Shown here piece by piece: positions 1-8,799 of a stretch of 64,000 nt of DNA. The notes beneath the pieces were generated by a model. It did no database searches, had not been told where the DNA came from, and worked only from the letters and a program-made list of their open reading frames with translations. The stretch lies in contig JAIQFN010000026.1 in NCBI GenBank assembly GCA_020073265.1, positions 20,600 through 84,599 on the forward strand, in the 5' to 3' direction. The DNA is from Terriglobia bacterium. Its GTDB lineage: Bacteria; Acidobacteriota; Terriglobia; Bryobacterales; Bryobacteraceae. Each line of letters starts with the position of its first letter. Positions within the stretch are counted from its first letter, which is position 1. A program made the position numbers and the translations under genes.

Positions 1-994
1 CGCCCGGCATGCTGACGTACAGCCCGCGCGCATCCAGAGTGCTGATGGTCACGTTGGCCCGGATAGCGCGATCCATGACGTCGATTTCATCCGGCCGGTA
101 ATCGTTGGTCAGATAGAATCCAGGCGAGACCAGCACGATGCTGCGCTGGCCGGGCGCGGCGGACATCCGGCGGATCACGTCCTTCAGCACGCTCAGAGCC
201 AGCTTGCTGTCATTCTCTCCCAGGCTGAGCACGCGCGAGGCGGCGCTTCGAGCCAAGGGCTCCGCCTGCCGCATGGCCGCGTCCTGGCCTCCTCCACCCG
301 GTCCCTGCGTGACCATGATGTCAGCGCAGATGATGGCATCCTGTTCGGCCACCGCCAGCGCCTGCCGGTCGTTCTTGTTCTGAATCAAGTCCGCCATGTA
401 GTAGGTGACATCCGGGCAATCGGTGCCGGCCGGCATGGCTTTCCCTCGCGGCTGCATGCGCATCAGGGTTTCACGGATTTTCGCGAGATCGTCAGTGAAG
501 TCCAGCATGTTCTGGCCGGAGGTGGTGTAGATCGCGGCGCGATCCGTGGGCTGAAGCTCTTCCAGATGCTTCACCGCGGCGTCGCGCGCCTGAGCCAGAT
601 CGCCGAACTCCAGGTGCACGTCGTCAAAAATGTAGGCTACGAAGCGGCTGGGCATGGTGGCCGGGTTGCCGGCCGGCGCCGCGCTACCGTTTTCAGTCGA
701 AGATATAACCAGCGCTTTCGCTCGATCGGTGGATTTTTCGACCGAGAATTTCGAAATCGTCTGCGGCTTGCCCTTGTCGAAGAGCTGGAAATCCTCCTGC
801 CGCAAGTTGCCGATGGCGTGCCCCTGGCGGTCGCGCACCACGACCGGGACCATCACCAGGTTCACGCGGGTGCTGAACGTGGTGGTGGCGTCGTGCGAAC
901 TGATCTCGGATGAATTCGCGGCGGTTTGGGCGTGATTGGATCGGCTGCCTGCGAACAGGGAGAGGACAGCCAGCGTCAATACGCGCGCCCGCAT
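1..994 (-). CDS. VWFA-related acidobacterial secreted protein (3' end outside window)
   Basis: The frame is open from an ATG at 994 to the left window edge, so the C-terminus is missing and about 331 codons are visible. The N-terminus (MRARVLTLAVLSLFAGSRSN) is a signal peptide. It is followed by VNLVMVPVVVRDRQGHAIGNL, then EDFQLFDKGKPQTISKFSVE, the hallmark start of the acidobacterial VWFA-related family (TIGR03436-type). A von Willebrand A-like part follows, with FVAYIFDDVHLEFGDL and, further on, SIVLVSPGFYL. Members are exported and of unknown precise function; adhesion or protein interaction through a metal-ion-dependent site is usually supposed. This family is strongly enriched in Acidobacteriota and is one reason for the taxonomic call. 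Confidence 0.88.
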   Translation of the reverse strand, partial: MRARVLTLAVLSLFAGSRSNHAQTAANSSEISSHDATTTFSTRVNLVMVPVVVRDRQGHAIGNLRQEDFQLFDKGKPQTISKFSVEKSTDRAKALVISSTENGSAAPAGNPATMPSRFVAYIFDDVHLEFGDLAQARDAAVKHLEELQPTDRAAIYTTSGQNMLDFTDDLAKIRETLMRMQPRGKAMPAGTDCPDVTYYMADLIQNKNDRQALAVAEQDAIICADIMVTQGPGGGGQDAAMRQAEPLARSAASRVLSLGENDSKLALSVLKDVIRRMSAAPGQRSIVLVSPGFYLTNDYRPDEIDVMDRAIRANVTISTLDARGLYVSMPG

Positions 995-1089
995 ACCGTC
1001 AGACTATTTTACTCCTTCGGCAGGCGGGCGCTTGAAATGAAGCACTAATCGGCGGGATTTTCCGCCGAGTACAGCTTAGCTCCCGCGAG

Positions 1090-1758
1090 CTACTTGATTC
1101 CGGGATTGACGTAGCCGTGCTCCAGGACCTTGTTCATATCCGGCCGCACACTGAGGTAGTCCACGTGATCGGCGATGTTGGTCCAGCCGTGGGGCACGCC
1201 CTCCGGGATAATAACTACGTCGCCCACGGTCACATCCCGCTTCACCACGTCGTCGCCCGCGATTTGGCCGCTGCAGGACGGGCCGTTCAGGATTTTGGTT
1301 ACTTCAGATTCCGGCCCCGATCGCACGCCGTTCACGATGTGGCCACCGGTGACCAGTGTGCCGCCGCCCGAAACAATGATGTACGTTTCCGTAGTGTCGT
1401 CATGCGCGATTCCGCCGACGCCGCCGGTGGCAGCGCCGGACGCCTGCTCGCCGCATCGCTGCACGTTCGCCGGCGTGCCGCGACCGGCTCCGCCACGACC
1501 CCGGCCCGCGCCCGCGCCGCGACCCGCGGCAGCCTGTCCGGTCGCACCGCGGTGAATGATGCCGACCGCGAGCTGGTACTTGCCCATGTCCACCACGCGA
1601 AGCTGCTGATCGACCGCTGGCGGCGTTCGCTGAGCGCCTTCTTTCTGGACTTCCTTGATTTGGGCATTCGTGATATCGATGGCCGCTTTGGGCTGCGCGA
1701 ACCCAACCACGGTTGAAACCGCAAACAGCGCTGCCAAACCTACGAGTGCTTTGTGCAT
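1090..1758 (-). CDS. secreted cupin-domain protein
   Basis: The product is 222 aa. The ATG at 1758 is chosen over longer in-frame starts because AAGGAGAGG lies just upstream and a signal peptide (MHKALVGLAALFAVSTVVGFAQ) begins there. A Gly/Arg-rich low-complexity stretch lies near residues 77-95. The C-terminal half is a cupin barrel: HDDTTETYIIVSGGGTLVTGG, then VGDVVIIPEGVPHGWTNIADH, the two metal-site motifs with His and Glu ligands. The protein probably acts in the periplasm; a substrate cannot be read from the sequence. A TATAAT-like box at 1838-1843 on the same strand may drive it. It is divergently oriented to the CHRD gene. Confidence 0.8.
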   Translation of the reverse strand: MHKALVGLAALFAVSTVVGFAQPKAAIDITNAQIKEVQKEGAQRTPPAVDQQLRVVDMGKYQLAVGIIHRGATGQAAAGRGAGAGRGRGGAGRGTPANVQRCGEQASGAATGGVGGIAHDDTTETYIIVSGGGTLVTGGHIVNGVRSGPESEVTKILNGPSCSGQIAGDDVVKRDVTVGDVVIIPEGVPHGWTNIADHVDYLSVRPDMNKVLEHGYVNPGIK

Positions 1759-1837
1759 GGTCCTCTCCTTGCCAGATGGCTTGTCTTGTCCTGGCCAAAT
1801 GGTCTGACGTTCATTTCGCCACATGGCTCGGTTCATC

Positions 1838-1843
1838 ATTATA
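1838..1843 (-). promoter_or_regulatory. putative -10 box for the cupin gene
   Basis: On the minus strand this reads TATAAT, about 80 bases before the cupin start. A weak TTG-containing hexamer lies about 16 bases further upstream. Only the hexamer match and its position support the call. Confidence 0.35.
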
Positions 1844-1907
1844 GCCCCATACGGGCGTTCCGCAAGCGGCGGAGCGATGCTGCTCCAGCGGCGAACGGCT
1901 TCGACGC

Positions 1908-1913
1908 TATAAT
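1908..1913 (+). promoter_or_regulatory. putative -10 box for the CHRD gene
   Basis: A perfect TATAAT lies about 38 bases before the CHRD ATG at 1952, inside the divergent intergenic region. No good -35 hexamer is visible, so this is tentative. Confidence 0.35.
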
Positions 1914-1951
1914 GCCTAGTGTCCTTTTTATAAAGGACCAAGAGGCGAGCA

Positions 1952-2392
1952 ATGGCATTGAAGCGACGTATCGCGGCTGCGGCGATGGGACTGGGATTCT
2001 TGTGGCTGGGAGTTTCGCTGGCCGCTCCGCGTGATGAGAAGTTTCATACCCGGCTTGCGCCGGTGCCGATGGACGCGAGCATGCGGGCCACGGTGGCAGG
2101 CACCGGCTCGGCGACCGCGGTGCTGACCGGCGCCAAACTCGCGATCAACGGAACTTTCGAAGGATTGCGCACGCCGGCCACGGCGGCTCATCTCCATCTC
2201 AGCCGCGTCGCAGGAGTGCGGGGGCCGGCGGTTTTCGAGCTGACCGTCGCGCACACCACCAGCGGCGCGGTCTCCGGTTCGTTCGACCTGAGCGCCGACC
2301 AGGTGGACAGCCTCAGGAAGGGTCGATTTTACATTCAGATTCAAAGCGAGAAAGCCCCGGACGGAAATCTGTGGGGCTGGTTGATGCACTAG
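1952..2392 (+). CDS. secreted CHRD-domain protein
   Basis: The product is 146 aa. A signal peptide occupies about residues 1-25 ([20 protein letters not shown]). The rest is one CHRD domain: [40 protein letters not shown], then [20 protein letters not shown]. The alternating beta pattern and the H-L-H plus 'G.fYi.I.s...pdG..rG' ending are typical of CHRD (chordin-like) domains. Purine-rich AAGAGGCGAG precedes the ATG. The gene sits 13 bases before the PQQ dehydrogenase gene on the same strand, so the two are probably cotranscribed. Bacterial CHRD proteins are exported and functionally uncharacterised. Confidence 0.82.
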   Translation: MALKRRIAAAAMGLGFLWLGVSLAAPRDEKFHTRLAPVPMDASMRATVAGTGSATAVLTGAKLAINGTFEGLRTPATAAHLHLSRVAGVRGPAVFELTVAHTTSGAVSGSFDLSADQVDSLRKGRFYIQIQSEKAPDGNLWGWLMH

Positions 2393-2405
2393 GAGGCGCG
2401 ATCGA

Positions 2406-4565
2406 ATGCGCGGTTTAAAGAGAAGTTCCATGCTGGTCCTTTCGGCGCTGGCCGCCATGGTTGTGGTGGCGCAGCAGCGGCCGGCGGCTGGACCATTCAC
2501 CGCAGCGCAGGCCGCGGCCGGTCGAGCGGCCTATCAAGAGAACTGTTCGGGGTGCCATCTGGCGGATCTGGCGGGGCGGAACGAAGCGCCGCCGCTCGCG
2601 GGCGCGAATTTCATGAACACCTGGGGAGCCAGGACGACGCGCGAGCTGCTGGCGCTCATCCAGACCACCATGCCGCCCGGCAATCCCGGCGCGCTGGGTC
2701 CGGATGTGTACGCGGAGATCGGCGCATTCATTTTGCGGTCCAACGGCGCGGCTCCAGGCAACGAGCCTCTGACGGCGAACGCGAACGTGGTCATCAGCTC
2801 GGTGGCAAACGGTCAGGCGCCTCCCGCGGCTGCGGCACAGCCGGGCGGTGGCGGTCGAGGCGCGCAGGCAGGCGCCGGCGGAGGGCGAGGAGGGGTGCGG
2901 CCGGCCGCACCGCGCGGTCTCACGGTAACCGGGGAAGTGAAGAACTACACGCCGGTCACCGACGAGATGCTGCTGCATCCCGATCCAGCCGACTGGCTCA
3001 TGGTGCGCCGCAACTATCAGGCCTGGAGCTTCAGCCCGCTCGCGCAGGTGACCGCGAAAAATGTTCAGAACCTGCAGCTCGTCTGGGCGTGGGCGATGAA
3101 CGATGGCGGAGCCGCCGAGACTACGCCCATCGTCCACAACGGCGTCATCTATCTTTCCAACACCAGCAACACCGTGCAGGCTTTGGACGCGCGCACCGGC
3201 GATTTGATTTGGGAGAACCGCGTCGGTCCGGAAGCCACCGTGGCTTACGGCGCGACTCGCAGTCTTGCCGTGTATCAGGACAAGGTATTCCTGCCGACCA
3301 CCGATGCGAAGATGATTGCGCTGGACGCGCGCACGGGCAAGATCGTCTGGCAGACGGTGATCGCAGACAACCGGAAAGGCTACAGCAACACCGGAGGCCC
3401 GATCGTCATCCACGGCAAAGTTCTGCAGGGACTGATGGGTTGCGACCGCTTCAAGGAAGAGGGCTGCTACATCAGCGCCTACGACGCCAACGACGGCAAG
3501 CAGCTCTGGAAATTTTATACTGTGGCGCGCGAAGGGCAGCCCGGCGGCGACACCTGGAACGGTTTGCCGAATCTGCTGCGCGGCGGCGGCGACAACTGGA
3601 TCACCGGCAGCTACGATCCCGAGTTGAATCTGACCTACTGGGGCGTCGCGCAGGCCAAGCCCTGGATGCGCGCGAGCCGCGGAACAAAGTCGGAGAAGGC
3701 GTTGTACACCAGTTCGACGCTGGCGCTGAATCCCGACGATGGCAAACTGGCGTGGTACTTCCAACACATTCCCGGCGAGTCGCTGGATCTGGATGAAGTG
3801 TTCGAGCGCGTGCTGGTGGACAGCGGCGATCAGAAATGGGTCTTCACCATCGGCAAAGCGGGAATTCTCTGGAAGCTGGATCGCAAGACCGGCAAGTATC
3901 TGACGCATAAAGAGACCGTGTTCCAGAACGTGTTCGATCAGATCGATGCGAAGACCGGCGAGGTGACGTACCGCAGCGAGATCCTGGAGCAGGAAATCGG
4001 GAAATGGGTGCAGTCGTGTCCGAGCACGGAAGGCGGGCATAACTGGCAGGCCATGAGTTATCACCAGCCGACGGGACAATTGATTATTCCGCTGAGCCAG
4101 AGCTGCATGGAGATGTCCGGGCGCAAGGTGGAATTCAAAGACGGATCGGGCGGGACGGCGGCGGACCGGCGCTTCTACGAGATGCCCGGAACCGACGGCA
4201 ACATCGGCAGGCTGGCCGCGTTTGACGCCAAGACCATGAAGGAGACGTGGTCGTTCCAGCAGCGCGCGCCATTCTTGACGGGCGTGCTGTCGACCGCGGG
4301 CGGCGTCGCGTTCGTCGGCGATCTGGATCGGGTCTTCAAGGCGGTGGACGTGAAGACGGGGACGATACTTTGGAAGACTCGACTGGGGACTTCGGTGCAG
4401 GGCTACCCGGTATCGTTCAGCGCCGGCGGCCGGCAATACATCGCGGTGACCACGGGACTGGGCGGCGGCAGTCCGCGCCAGGTGCCCGCGACGATCGCTC
4501 CGGATATTCATCATCCGGCCAATGGCAACGCGCTGTACGTGTTCGCGCTTCCGGAGAAGCAATGA
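2406..4565 (+). CDS. cytochrome c / PQQ-dependent dehydrogenase (quinohemoprotein)
   Basis: The product is 719 aa with signal peptide [20 protein letters not shown]. Residues about 30-115 form a cytochrome c domain with the heme motif C47-S-G-C50-H51 and the usual DLAG...APPLAG continuation. A Gly/Ala-rich linker (about 140-175) leads to an eight-bladed PQQ beta-propeller, with repeated blade motifs such as [11 protein letters not shown]...[14 protein letters not shown] and [20 protein letters not shown]. The family oxidises alcohols or sugars in the periplasm and passes electrons to the heme. The heme domain is N-terminal here, whereas classical quinohemoprotein alcohol dehydrogenases carry it C-terminally. 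The substrate cannot be assigned. GGAGG lies upstream of the ATG, and the 3' end overlaps the next gene (ATGA). Confidence 0.88.
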   Translation: MRGLKRSSMLVLSALAAMVVVAQQRPAAGPFTAAQAAAGRAAYQENCSGCHLADLAGRNEAPPLAGANFMNTWGARTTRELLALIQTTMPPGNPGALGPDVYAEIGAFILRSNGAAPGNEPLTANANVVISSVANGQAPPAAAAQPGGGGRGAQAGAGGGRGGVRPAAPRGLTVTGEVKNYTPVTDEMLLHPDPADWLMVRRNYQAWSFSPLAQVTAKNVQNLQLVWAWAMNDGGAAETTPIVHNGVIYLSNTSNTVQALDARTGDLIWENRVGPEATVAYGATRSLAVYQDKVFLPTTDAKMIALDARTGKIVWQTVIADNRKGYSNTGGPIVIHGKVLQGLMGCDRFKEEGCYISAYDANDGKQLWKFYTVAREGQPGGDTWNGLPNLLRGGGDNWITGSYDPELNLTYWGVAQAKPWMRASRGTKSEKALYTSSTLALNPDDGKLAWYFQHIPGESLDLDEVFERVLVDSGDQKWVFTIGKAGILWKLDRKTGKYLTHKETVFQNVFDQIDAKTGEVTYRSEILEQEIGKWVQSCPSTEGGHNWQAMSYHQPTGQLIIPLSQSCMEMSGRKVEFKDGSGGTAADRRFYEMPGTDGNIGRLAAFDAKTMKETWSFQQRAPFLTGVLSTAGGVAFVGDLDRVFKAVDVKTGTILWKTRLGTSVQGYPVSFSAGGRQYIAVTTGLGGGSPRQVPATIAPDIHHPANGNALYVFALPEKQ

Positions 4566-5707
4566 TGCGTGCATTGCGCGTTCTTCCGTTGTTGATTGCG
4601 GTCGCAGCGCTCCCTCAGGAGCTGCCGCGCGGCGAGATCGTCGACAACGTGAAGTGCGCGGCGGATCAATCGCAGAGCTACGCGCTGTACGTTCCGTCGC
4701 ACTATTCCAAAGATCGGCAGTGGAGCTTGATTCTGGCGTTCGATGCGCGCGGACGCGGGCGCGCGCCGGTGGAGCAATACAAGGCGGCGGCCGAGAAATA
4801 CGGCTACATCGTGGCGGGGTCGAACAATTCGCGCAATGGTCCGCCGCAGGTGAGTCTGGCGGCGGCGCAGGCGATGTGGGAAGACGTGGTGAAGCGATTC
4901 TCGATCAATCCGAAGCGCATGTACACGGCGGGTCATTCGGGAGGCGCGCGCATCGCGATGAAGGTGGCGATCGATTCGAACCAGATTGCCGGCGTGTTCG
5001 CTTCCAGCGCCGGATTTCCGCCGGGACATCGCCGCAGCGAGCTGCAGTTCGCGGTTTTCGGAACGGCCGGGACCGAGGATTTCAATTATCTGGAGATGCG
5101 CCAGCTGGATCAGGAATTGAGCAGCCCGCATCGCGTGGTGGTTTTCCAGGGCGGCCACACCTGGCTGCCGAGCGAGCTGGCGGTGGAGGCGGTGGAGTGG
5201 ATGGAAGTCCAGGCCATGAAGTCCGGCCGGAGCGCGCGGGACGAAGCGTTGTTGCAGAAGATTCTTGCGGCGCGGGCCGCGCAAGCGTCGTCGCAGAAGG
5301 ATGAGGCCAGCGCGTGGGAGGCGCTCAACGCGCTGTCCACCGATTTTCAGGGGCTGACGGATGTATCGAAGTACGCAGCGCAGGCCCACGCGCTGCAGCA
5401 GAAGAAGAGCGTGCTGGATGCGCTGAACAAGGAGCACGAGGACCAGGAATTCGAGGCGCAGATCGGGATGGAGCTGGCCGATCTTCAGGAAGGACTCCTG
5501 GACGGCCCGGAGGCGCGCGCGGCGAATTTCTCGCAGTTGAAGGACCGGCTGACGCGATTGTCCCAGCAGGCCAACGGCCCGGCGGATTCGTCCGAGCGGC
5601 GGATGGCGAGGCGGTTGATGAGCGGGATCTTCATCGACTCGCGCGGGGTGGACGATCAGGAGTATCAGAAATTCGTCGACGGGCTGCGGCCTCCGGTCCG
5701 GAACTGA
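4562..5707 (+). CDS. secreted alpha/beta hydrolase (PHB-depolymerase/esterase-like)
   Basis: The product is 381 aa. The ATG at 4562 overlaps the TGA of the dehydrogenase (a second ATG at 4565 is equally possible); GGAG precedes both. The N-terminus ([20 protein letters not shown]) is a signal peptide. The alpha/beta hydrolase core includes [16 protein letters not shown], the nucleophile elbow AGHSGGAR (Ser in G-H-S-G-G) and a plausible catalytic His in FQGGHTWLP. From about residue 215 the protein turns into a helical, Glu/Gln/Lys-rich tail of about 160 residues with no recognised domain, possibly coiled coil. Coupling to the PQQ dehydrogenase suggests a shared periplasmic role, but this is inference. 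Confidence 0.72.
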   Translation: MMRALRVLPLLIAVAALPQELPRGEIVDNVKCAADQSQSYALYVPSHYSKDRQWSLILAFDARGRGRAPVEQYKAAAEKYGYIVAGSNNSRNGPPQVSLAAAQAMWEDVVKRFSINPKRMYTAGHSGGARIAMKVAIDSNQIAGVFASSAGFPPGHRRSELQFAVFGTAGTEDFNYLEMRQLDQELSSPHRVVVFQGGHTWLPSELAVEAVEWMEVQAMKSGRSARDEALLQKILAARAAQASSQKDEASAWEALNALSTDFQGLTDVSKYAAQAHALQQKKSVLDALNKEHEDQEFEAQIGMELADLQEGLLDGPEARAANFSQLKDRLTRLSQQANGPADSSERRMARRLMSGIFIDSRGVDDQEYQKFVDGLRPPVRN

Positions 5708-6351
5708 TGAGCGCGAAGATCCGGCGCGCGACGCGCTCCGATGCGGACTTTCTGGCGTGGGTGATGCTGGCGTCATCGCGCAGTCACTTGTCGCGCGGCG
5801 CCTGGGACCTGGTGGTCGGCGCCGATGACGCCGGATGTCTGGATTACTTGAAGCGGCTGGCGGTGGCCGATCCGCGGTCGCTGTGTCACTACGACAGTTT
5901 CCTGGTGGCTGAAGTGGACGGGCGCCCGGCCGCGGGGCTGTGCACATTCAAGCCGGGCGACGGCGGATGGGCGGTGGTCGACCAAGCCATGTCGAACGTG
6001 CAACGCGACCTGGGCTGGACGGACGCGAACCTGGCGGGATCGCAACAACGCTTGGCTCCCATGCTGGCCTGCATGCCGCCCGAGGCGGGCGCGGATTGGG
6101 TCATCGAGTTTGTCGCGACGCTGCCGGAGTATCGCCGCCGCGGGTTGGTGGATGGGCTGATGCGCGAGGCGATCGGGCAAGGTGTTGAGTGCGGATGCTC
6201 GCTCGCGCAGATCATGATACTGATCGGAAATGACCCGGCGCAAGCGGCGTACGAGAAGGTGGGGTTCGCCGTGCATGACGACCACGGCTCGGCGGAACTT
6301 GATGCCGCTATTGGCTCGCGGGGATTTCGGCGGTTGCTGCGGAAGCTGTAG
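5707..6351 (+). CDS. GNAT-family N-acetyltransferase
   Basis: The product is 214 aa. The ATG overlaps the previous TGA by one base, so it is the last gene of this apparent four-gene unit. The start [20 protein letters not shown] is the canonical GNAT beginning, and VIEFVATLPEYRRRGLVDGL is the motif A acetyl-CoA loop (R-R-x-G-L). IGNDPAQAAYEKVGFAVHDD is the motif B end. The central region is longer than in minimal GNATs and the substrate is unknown. It is cytoplasmic, with no signal peptide. Confidence 0.82.
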   Translation: MSAKIRRATRSDADFLAWVMLASSRSHLSRGAWDLVVGADDAGCLDYLKRLAVADPRSLCHYDSFLVAEVDGRPAAGLCTFKPGDGGWAVVDQAMSNVQRDLGWTDANLAGSQQRLAPMLACMPPEAGADWVIEFVATLPEYRRRGLVDGLMREAIGQGVECGCSLAQIMILIGNDPAQAAYEKVGFAVHDDHGSAELDAAIGSRGFRRLLRKL

Positions 6352-6474
6352 ACACAGGGTCAAGATAGCAGCGGGGCGACGCGACTGCTCACGTCCGTTG
6401 TCATCTCAAGCGGCTTGGTTGGGGAGCCAATTACTCGAATATCAACGGCATGGAGGCGACTCGTCGCGGACACG

Positions 6475-6757
6475 TCACGCCGTTGGACGCTGTGATTGAG
6501 GATTCCATAGCCTACTGCGTTCTGCTATCCCCTCAGCGACGTCCTTCATGAAGCCCTCATCCGGAACGGCGGTGGTGCCGCGTGCCTCAGCCAGGGTGAC
6601 GCACTCTGACAAGAGACGGCCCTTGGGAAGCGCGGGCCGGATGACTGCCACGGGTCTGTGATCCTGCTCGACAACAACCTCGACGCCGTTCTGTACCTTA
6701 TCCGACGGAGTGCAGGTCGCGAGCCACTTCACTTTCCGTCATGCGGACTGTTGCCAT
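6475..6757 (-). pseudogene. Phd/YefM-type antitoxin, frameshifted
   Basis: From the ATG at 6757 the frame reads MATVRMTESEVARDLHSVG and then hits TAA. The rest of a Phd/YefM antitoxin continues in another frame (DKVQNGVEVVVEQDHRPVAV, then LAEARGTTAVPDEGFMKDVA and IAERSRLWNP). The junction is at about 6702, where CTCCGTC is followed by GGATAAG; a two-base loss or one-base gain explains it. A shorter frame can be read from 6732, but its first ten residues are nonsense compared with the family. No PIN or RelE partner is recognisable downstream (6352-6474). The gene is probably inactive and lies in the AT-richer patch with Mrr. Confidence 0.72.
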
Positions 6758-6837
6758 GTCTCGATCATAAGAAGGTGTTCCTAGACGATGTCAGATCCTA
6801 TGTTCGGTATCGCCTGTGCTAGAGTTTGCAATTGCTC

Positions 6838-7782
6838 TCATCCACGATTTGTTTGCCTGGGATTTCCCGGTTCCAAGTTTTCGAAATAGGTCTCGTCCAG
6901 TTGTTTCAGCCGGTAGGTCTTGGGCGGAGACACGTCGGTGACCCCAAGGTCGTTCTGGATCATGAACACTGCAAGTTGTTTCCCATCGATGAGGGCTATC
7001 TTCTGCTTCGGTAGTGTCGCCACGTATTCCCTCGCATCCCTAGAGAATTTCGACGACGTCACGAACACACCGCGGTCTGCGTTCTGTCCCATGAGTGCGC
7101 CGGAGAATTTCTGGATTTCTGACCTCCCGACAGGTTCCGACCACTGTTTTGCTTGAACGTAGATTCTGTCGAGCCCCAACTGATCTCGAACAATAACGCC
7201 ATCGATGCCGGCATCTCCGGGTTTGCCGACGACCTCCCCGGTCCCTTTGCTCATCCTCTCCACCAGGTGCACTGCGAGCTGCTCGAAGGCCTTGTCCGTA
7301 ACCTTCTGGATCTTATCCAATAAGTCACTGGCCAATGCCTCTTGAATCTGGCGGAAACTGCTATCGAGTTGCTCGTCTGGTGTCCCGTTCGCGTCCTCCA
7401 ACGGACCTTTCAGAATTTCTTGCACCGCGGGCGCGGAACCCACTTCCTTAAAGTCTCGGAACTCAGGGAACTGCTGGAGCATTCGTACCGTGATTCTTGA
7501 GGGATCTTGCTTCAGTAGGGAAAGGCCTCGATCAGTGATCTTGTAGACGCCACGTTTTACTGATTCCAAAATTCCAGACTCTTTGAGGTATTGCAGAGCC
7601 CACCTTATTCTATGGGGGAAGATGACTTGCAAGCTGTCAGCGTAATGTTCGGCGAGTTCCGCGTCGGAGAGTCTCAGTTCGCGGGCGATCTGGCCTCTGA
7701 TTTCCACCAATGCGTGCTCCTTTCCGTCTGCGGTGAGGCGAAGCACGGGCAGCATCAGAGACTCAAAGCCAGGAATTGCCAT
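6838..7782 (-). CDS. mrr: Mrr-type restriction endonuclease
   Basis: The product is 314 aa, close to E. coli Mrr (304). Residues about 1-90 form the Mrr N-terminal winged helix (LMLPVLRLTADGKEHALVEI, then SLQVIFPHRIRWALQYLKES). The C-terminal catalytic domain has GKPGDAGIDGVIVRDQLGLD followed by IYVQAKQW, the D...QxK signature of the Mrr PD-(D/E)XK fold, then GVFVTSSKFSRDAREYV. The family cleaves methylated DNA (type IV restriction). It stands alone with no methylase beside it, which fits a modification-dependent enzyme. GAAGG lies 8 bases before the ATG. Base composition is visibly AT-richer than the flanks, suggesting transfer. Confidence 0.88.
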   Translation of the reverse strand: MAIPGFESLMLPVLRLTADGKEHALVEIRGQIARELRLSDAELAEHYADSLQVIFPHRIRWALQYLKESGILESVKRGVYKITDRGLSLLKQDPSRITVRMLQQFPEFRDFKEVGSAPAVQEILKGPLEDANGTPDEQLDSSFRQIQEALASDLLDKIQKVTDKAFEQLAVHLVERMSKGTGEVVGKPGDAGIDGVIVRDQLGLDRIYVQAKQWSEPVGRSEIQKFSGALMGQNADRGVFVTSSKFSRDAREYVATLPKQKIALIDGKQLAVFMIQNDLGVTDVSPPKTYRLKQLDETYFENLEPGNPRQTNRG

Positions 7783-7803
7783 CGTGTAAGCCTTCGCTCA
7801 CGC

Positions 7804-8799
7804 CTATGCGCGCTGGGCGAGTTGTAAGACGGTGCGGCGGACCACGGCTTTGGTCAGCGGGACTTTGTAGGCGTTTTTCGCTAGCGGCTTGGCTTCGGCT
7901 ACTGCGATTTCGCCGGCCTTGGCGGCTAGCTCTGGCGTGATGCGCTGGCCCGTCAGGACGCGCTCGGCGTCGGGGACGCGCCATGGGATCGGGGCGACGC
8001 CGCCCAGGACGATGCGCGCGGATCGGCAGACGTCCTTGTCCATATCCAGTACGATGGCCGCGCTCACTACCGCGTGAGTCCAGGCTTCGCGGTCCATCAC
8101 TTTGTGATACGCGCTTCGGGTTCCGGGGTGCGCGGAAGGAATCGCAACCGCCACCAGCACTTCATCGGGGGCGAGCGAATTTTCGCGCGCGGCGTTCTGG
8201 CGCGGGAGCACGAAAAATTCCGACAGCGTCGCGGTGCGTTCACCCTTGGGGCCGGCGATGTGGAACTTCGCGTCCAATGCCACCAGCGCGGGGGCGGTGT
8301 CGGACGGATGCACGATGAAGCTCGGCCCGCCGCCGAAAATGGCGTGGAACTGATTTTCGCCGGTGATGGAGAAGCACTGATTGCCGCCCGCTTTGTAGCA
8401 CGGGAATCCGTTGCGGAAATACCAGCACCAGGGGCGCTGGCAGACGTTACCCGCGAGGGTGCCGACGTTGCGAATCTGCGGTGTCGCGACGCTATCGGCG
8501 GCCTCGGCGAGCACGGCGTACTGGCGTCGGATCACCTGATGGCGCGTGATGGAGTCCAGCGTGGCGAGCCCGCCGATTTTCAAACCGGGTCCGTGCTTGT
8601 ATGTAAAGATCTGGTCGAGTCCTTTGATCGCCTTCAAGTTGACGACGACGTCCGGCTCAACGATGCGTTCCTTGATCATGCCGAGCAGATCGCTGCCGCC
8701 GCCGGCGATGGAGGCGTGCTGGCCGCTGGAATGCGCCTGCTGAATCAGAGTGAGCGCGTGCGGGAGGTCCCGCGGATTGGCGTTGGTAAAGGCCTTCAT
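7804..8799 (-). CDS. xanthine dehydrogenase-family FAD-binding subunit
   Basis: The product is 331 aa. It matches the FAD-binding domain of molybdopterin dehydrogenases: ASIAGGGSDLLGMIKERIVE (the G-G-G-S/T-D-L flavin loop), VVNLKAIKGLDQIFTYKHGP and IRNVGTLAGNVCQRPWCWYF (T-x-A-G-N), with a CO dehydrogenase flavoprotein-like C-terminal domain. It passes electrons from the Fe-S subunit to FAD. The start overlaps the end of the molybdenum subunit gene by 4 bases, so it is the third gene of the trio. An unusual Cys-rich piece (C-Q-R-P-W-C-W...C-Y-K) resembles the extra 4Fe-4S segment of aldehyde oxidoreductases of the PaoB type; that is an inference. Confidence 0.88.
   Translation of the reverse strand: MKAFTNANPRDLPHALTLIQQAHSSGQHASIAGGGSDLLGMIKERIVEPDVVVNLKAIKGLDQIFTYKHGPGLKIGGLATLDSITRHQVIRRQYAVLAEAADSVATPQIRNVGTLAGNVCQRPWCWYFRNGFPCYKAGGNQCFSITGENQFHAIFGGGPSFIVHPSDTAPALVALDAKFHIAGPKGERTATLSEFFVLPRQNAARENSLAPDEVLVAVAIPSAHPGTRSAYHKVMDREAWTHAVVSAAIVLDMDKDVCRSARIVLGGVAPIPWRVPDAERVLTGQRITPELAAKAGEIAVAEAKPLAKNAYKVPLTKAVVRRTVLQLAQRA

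Noticed and set aside
2415..4574. Long antisense frame of 719 codons opposite the PQQ dehydrogenase (similar ones opposite the his genes, kinases and S9 peptidases)
   Set aside because: Shadow of GC-rich codon use; the translation is Arg/His/Pro-rich with no domain and no ribosome-binding site.
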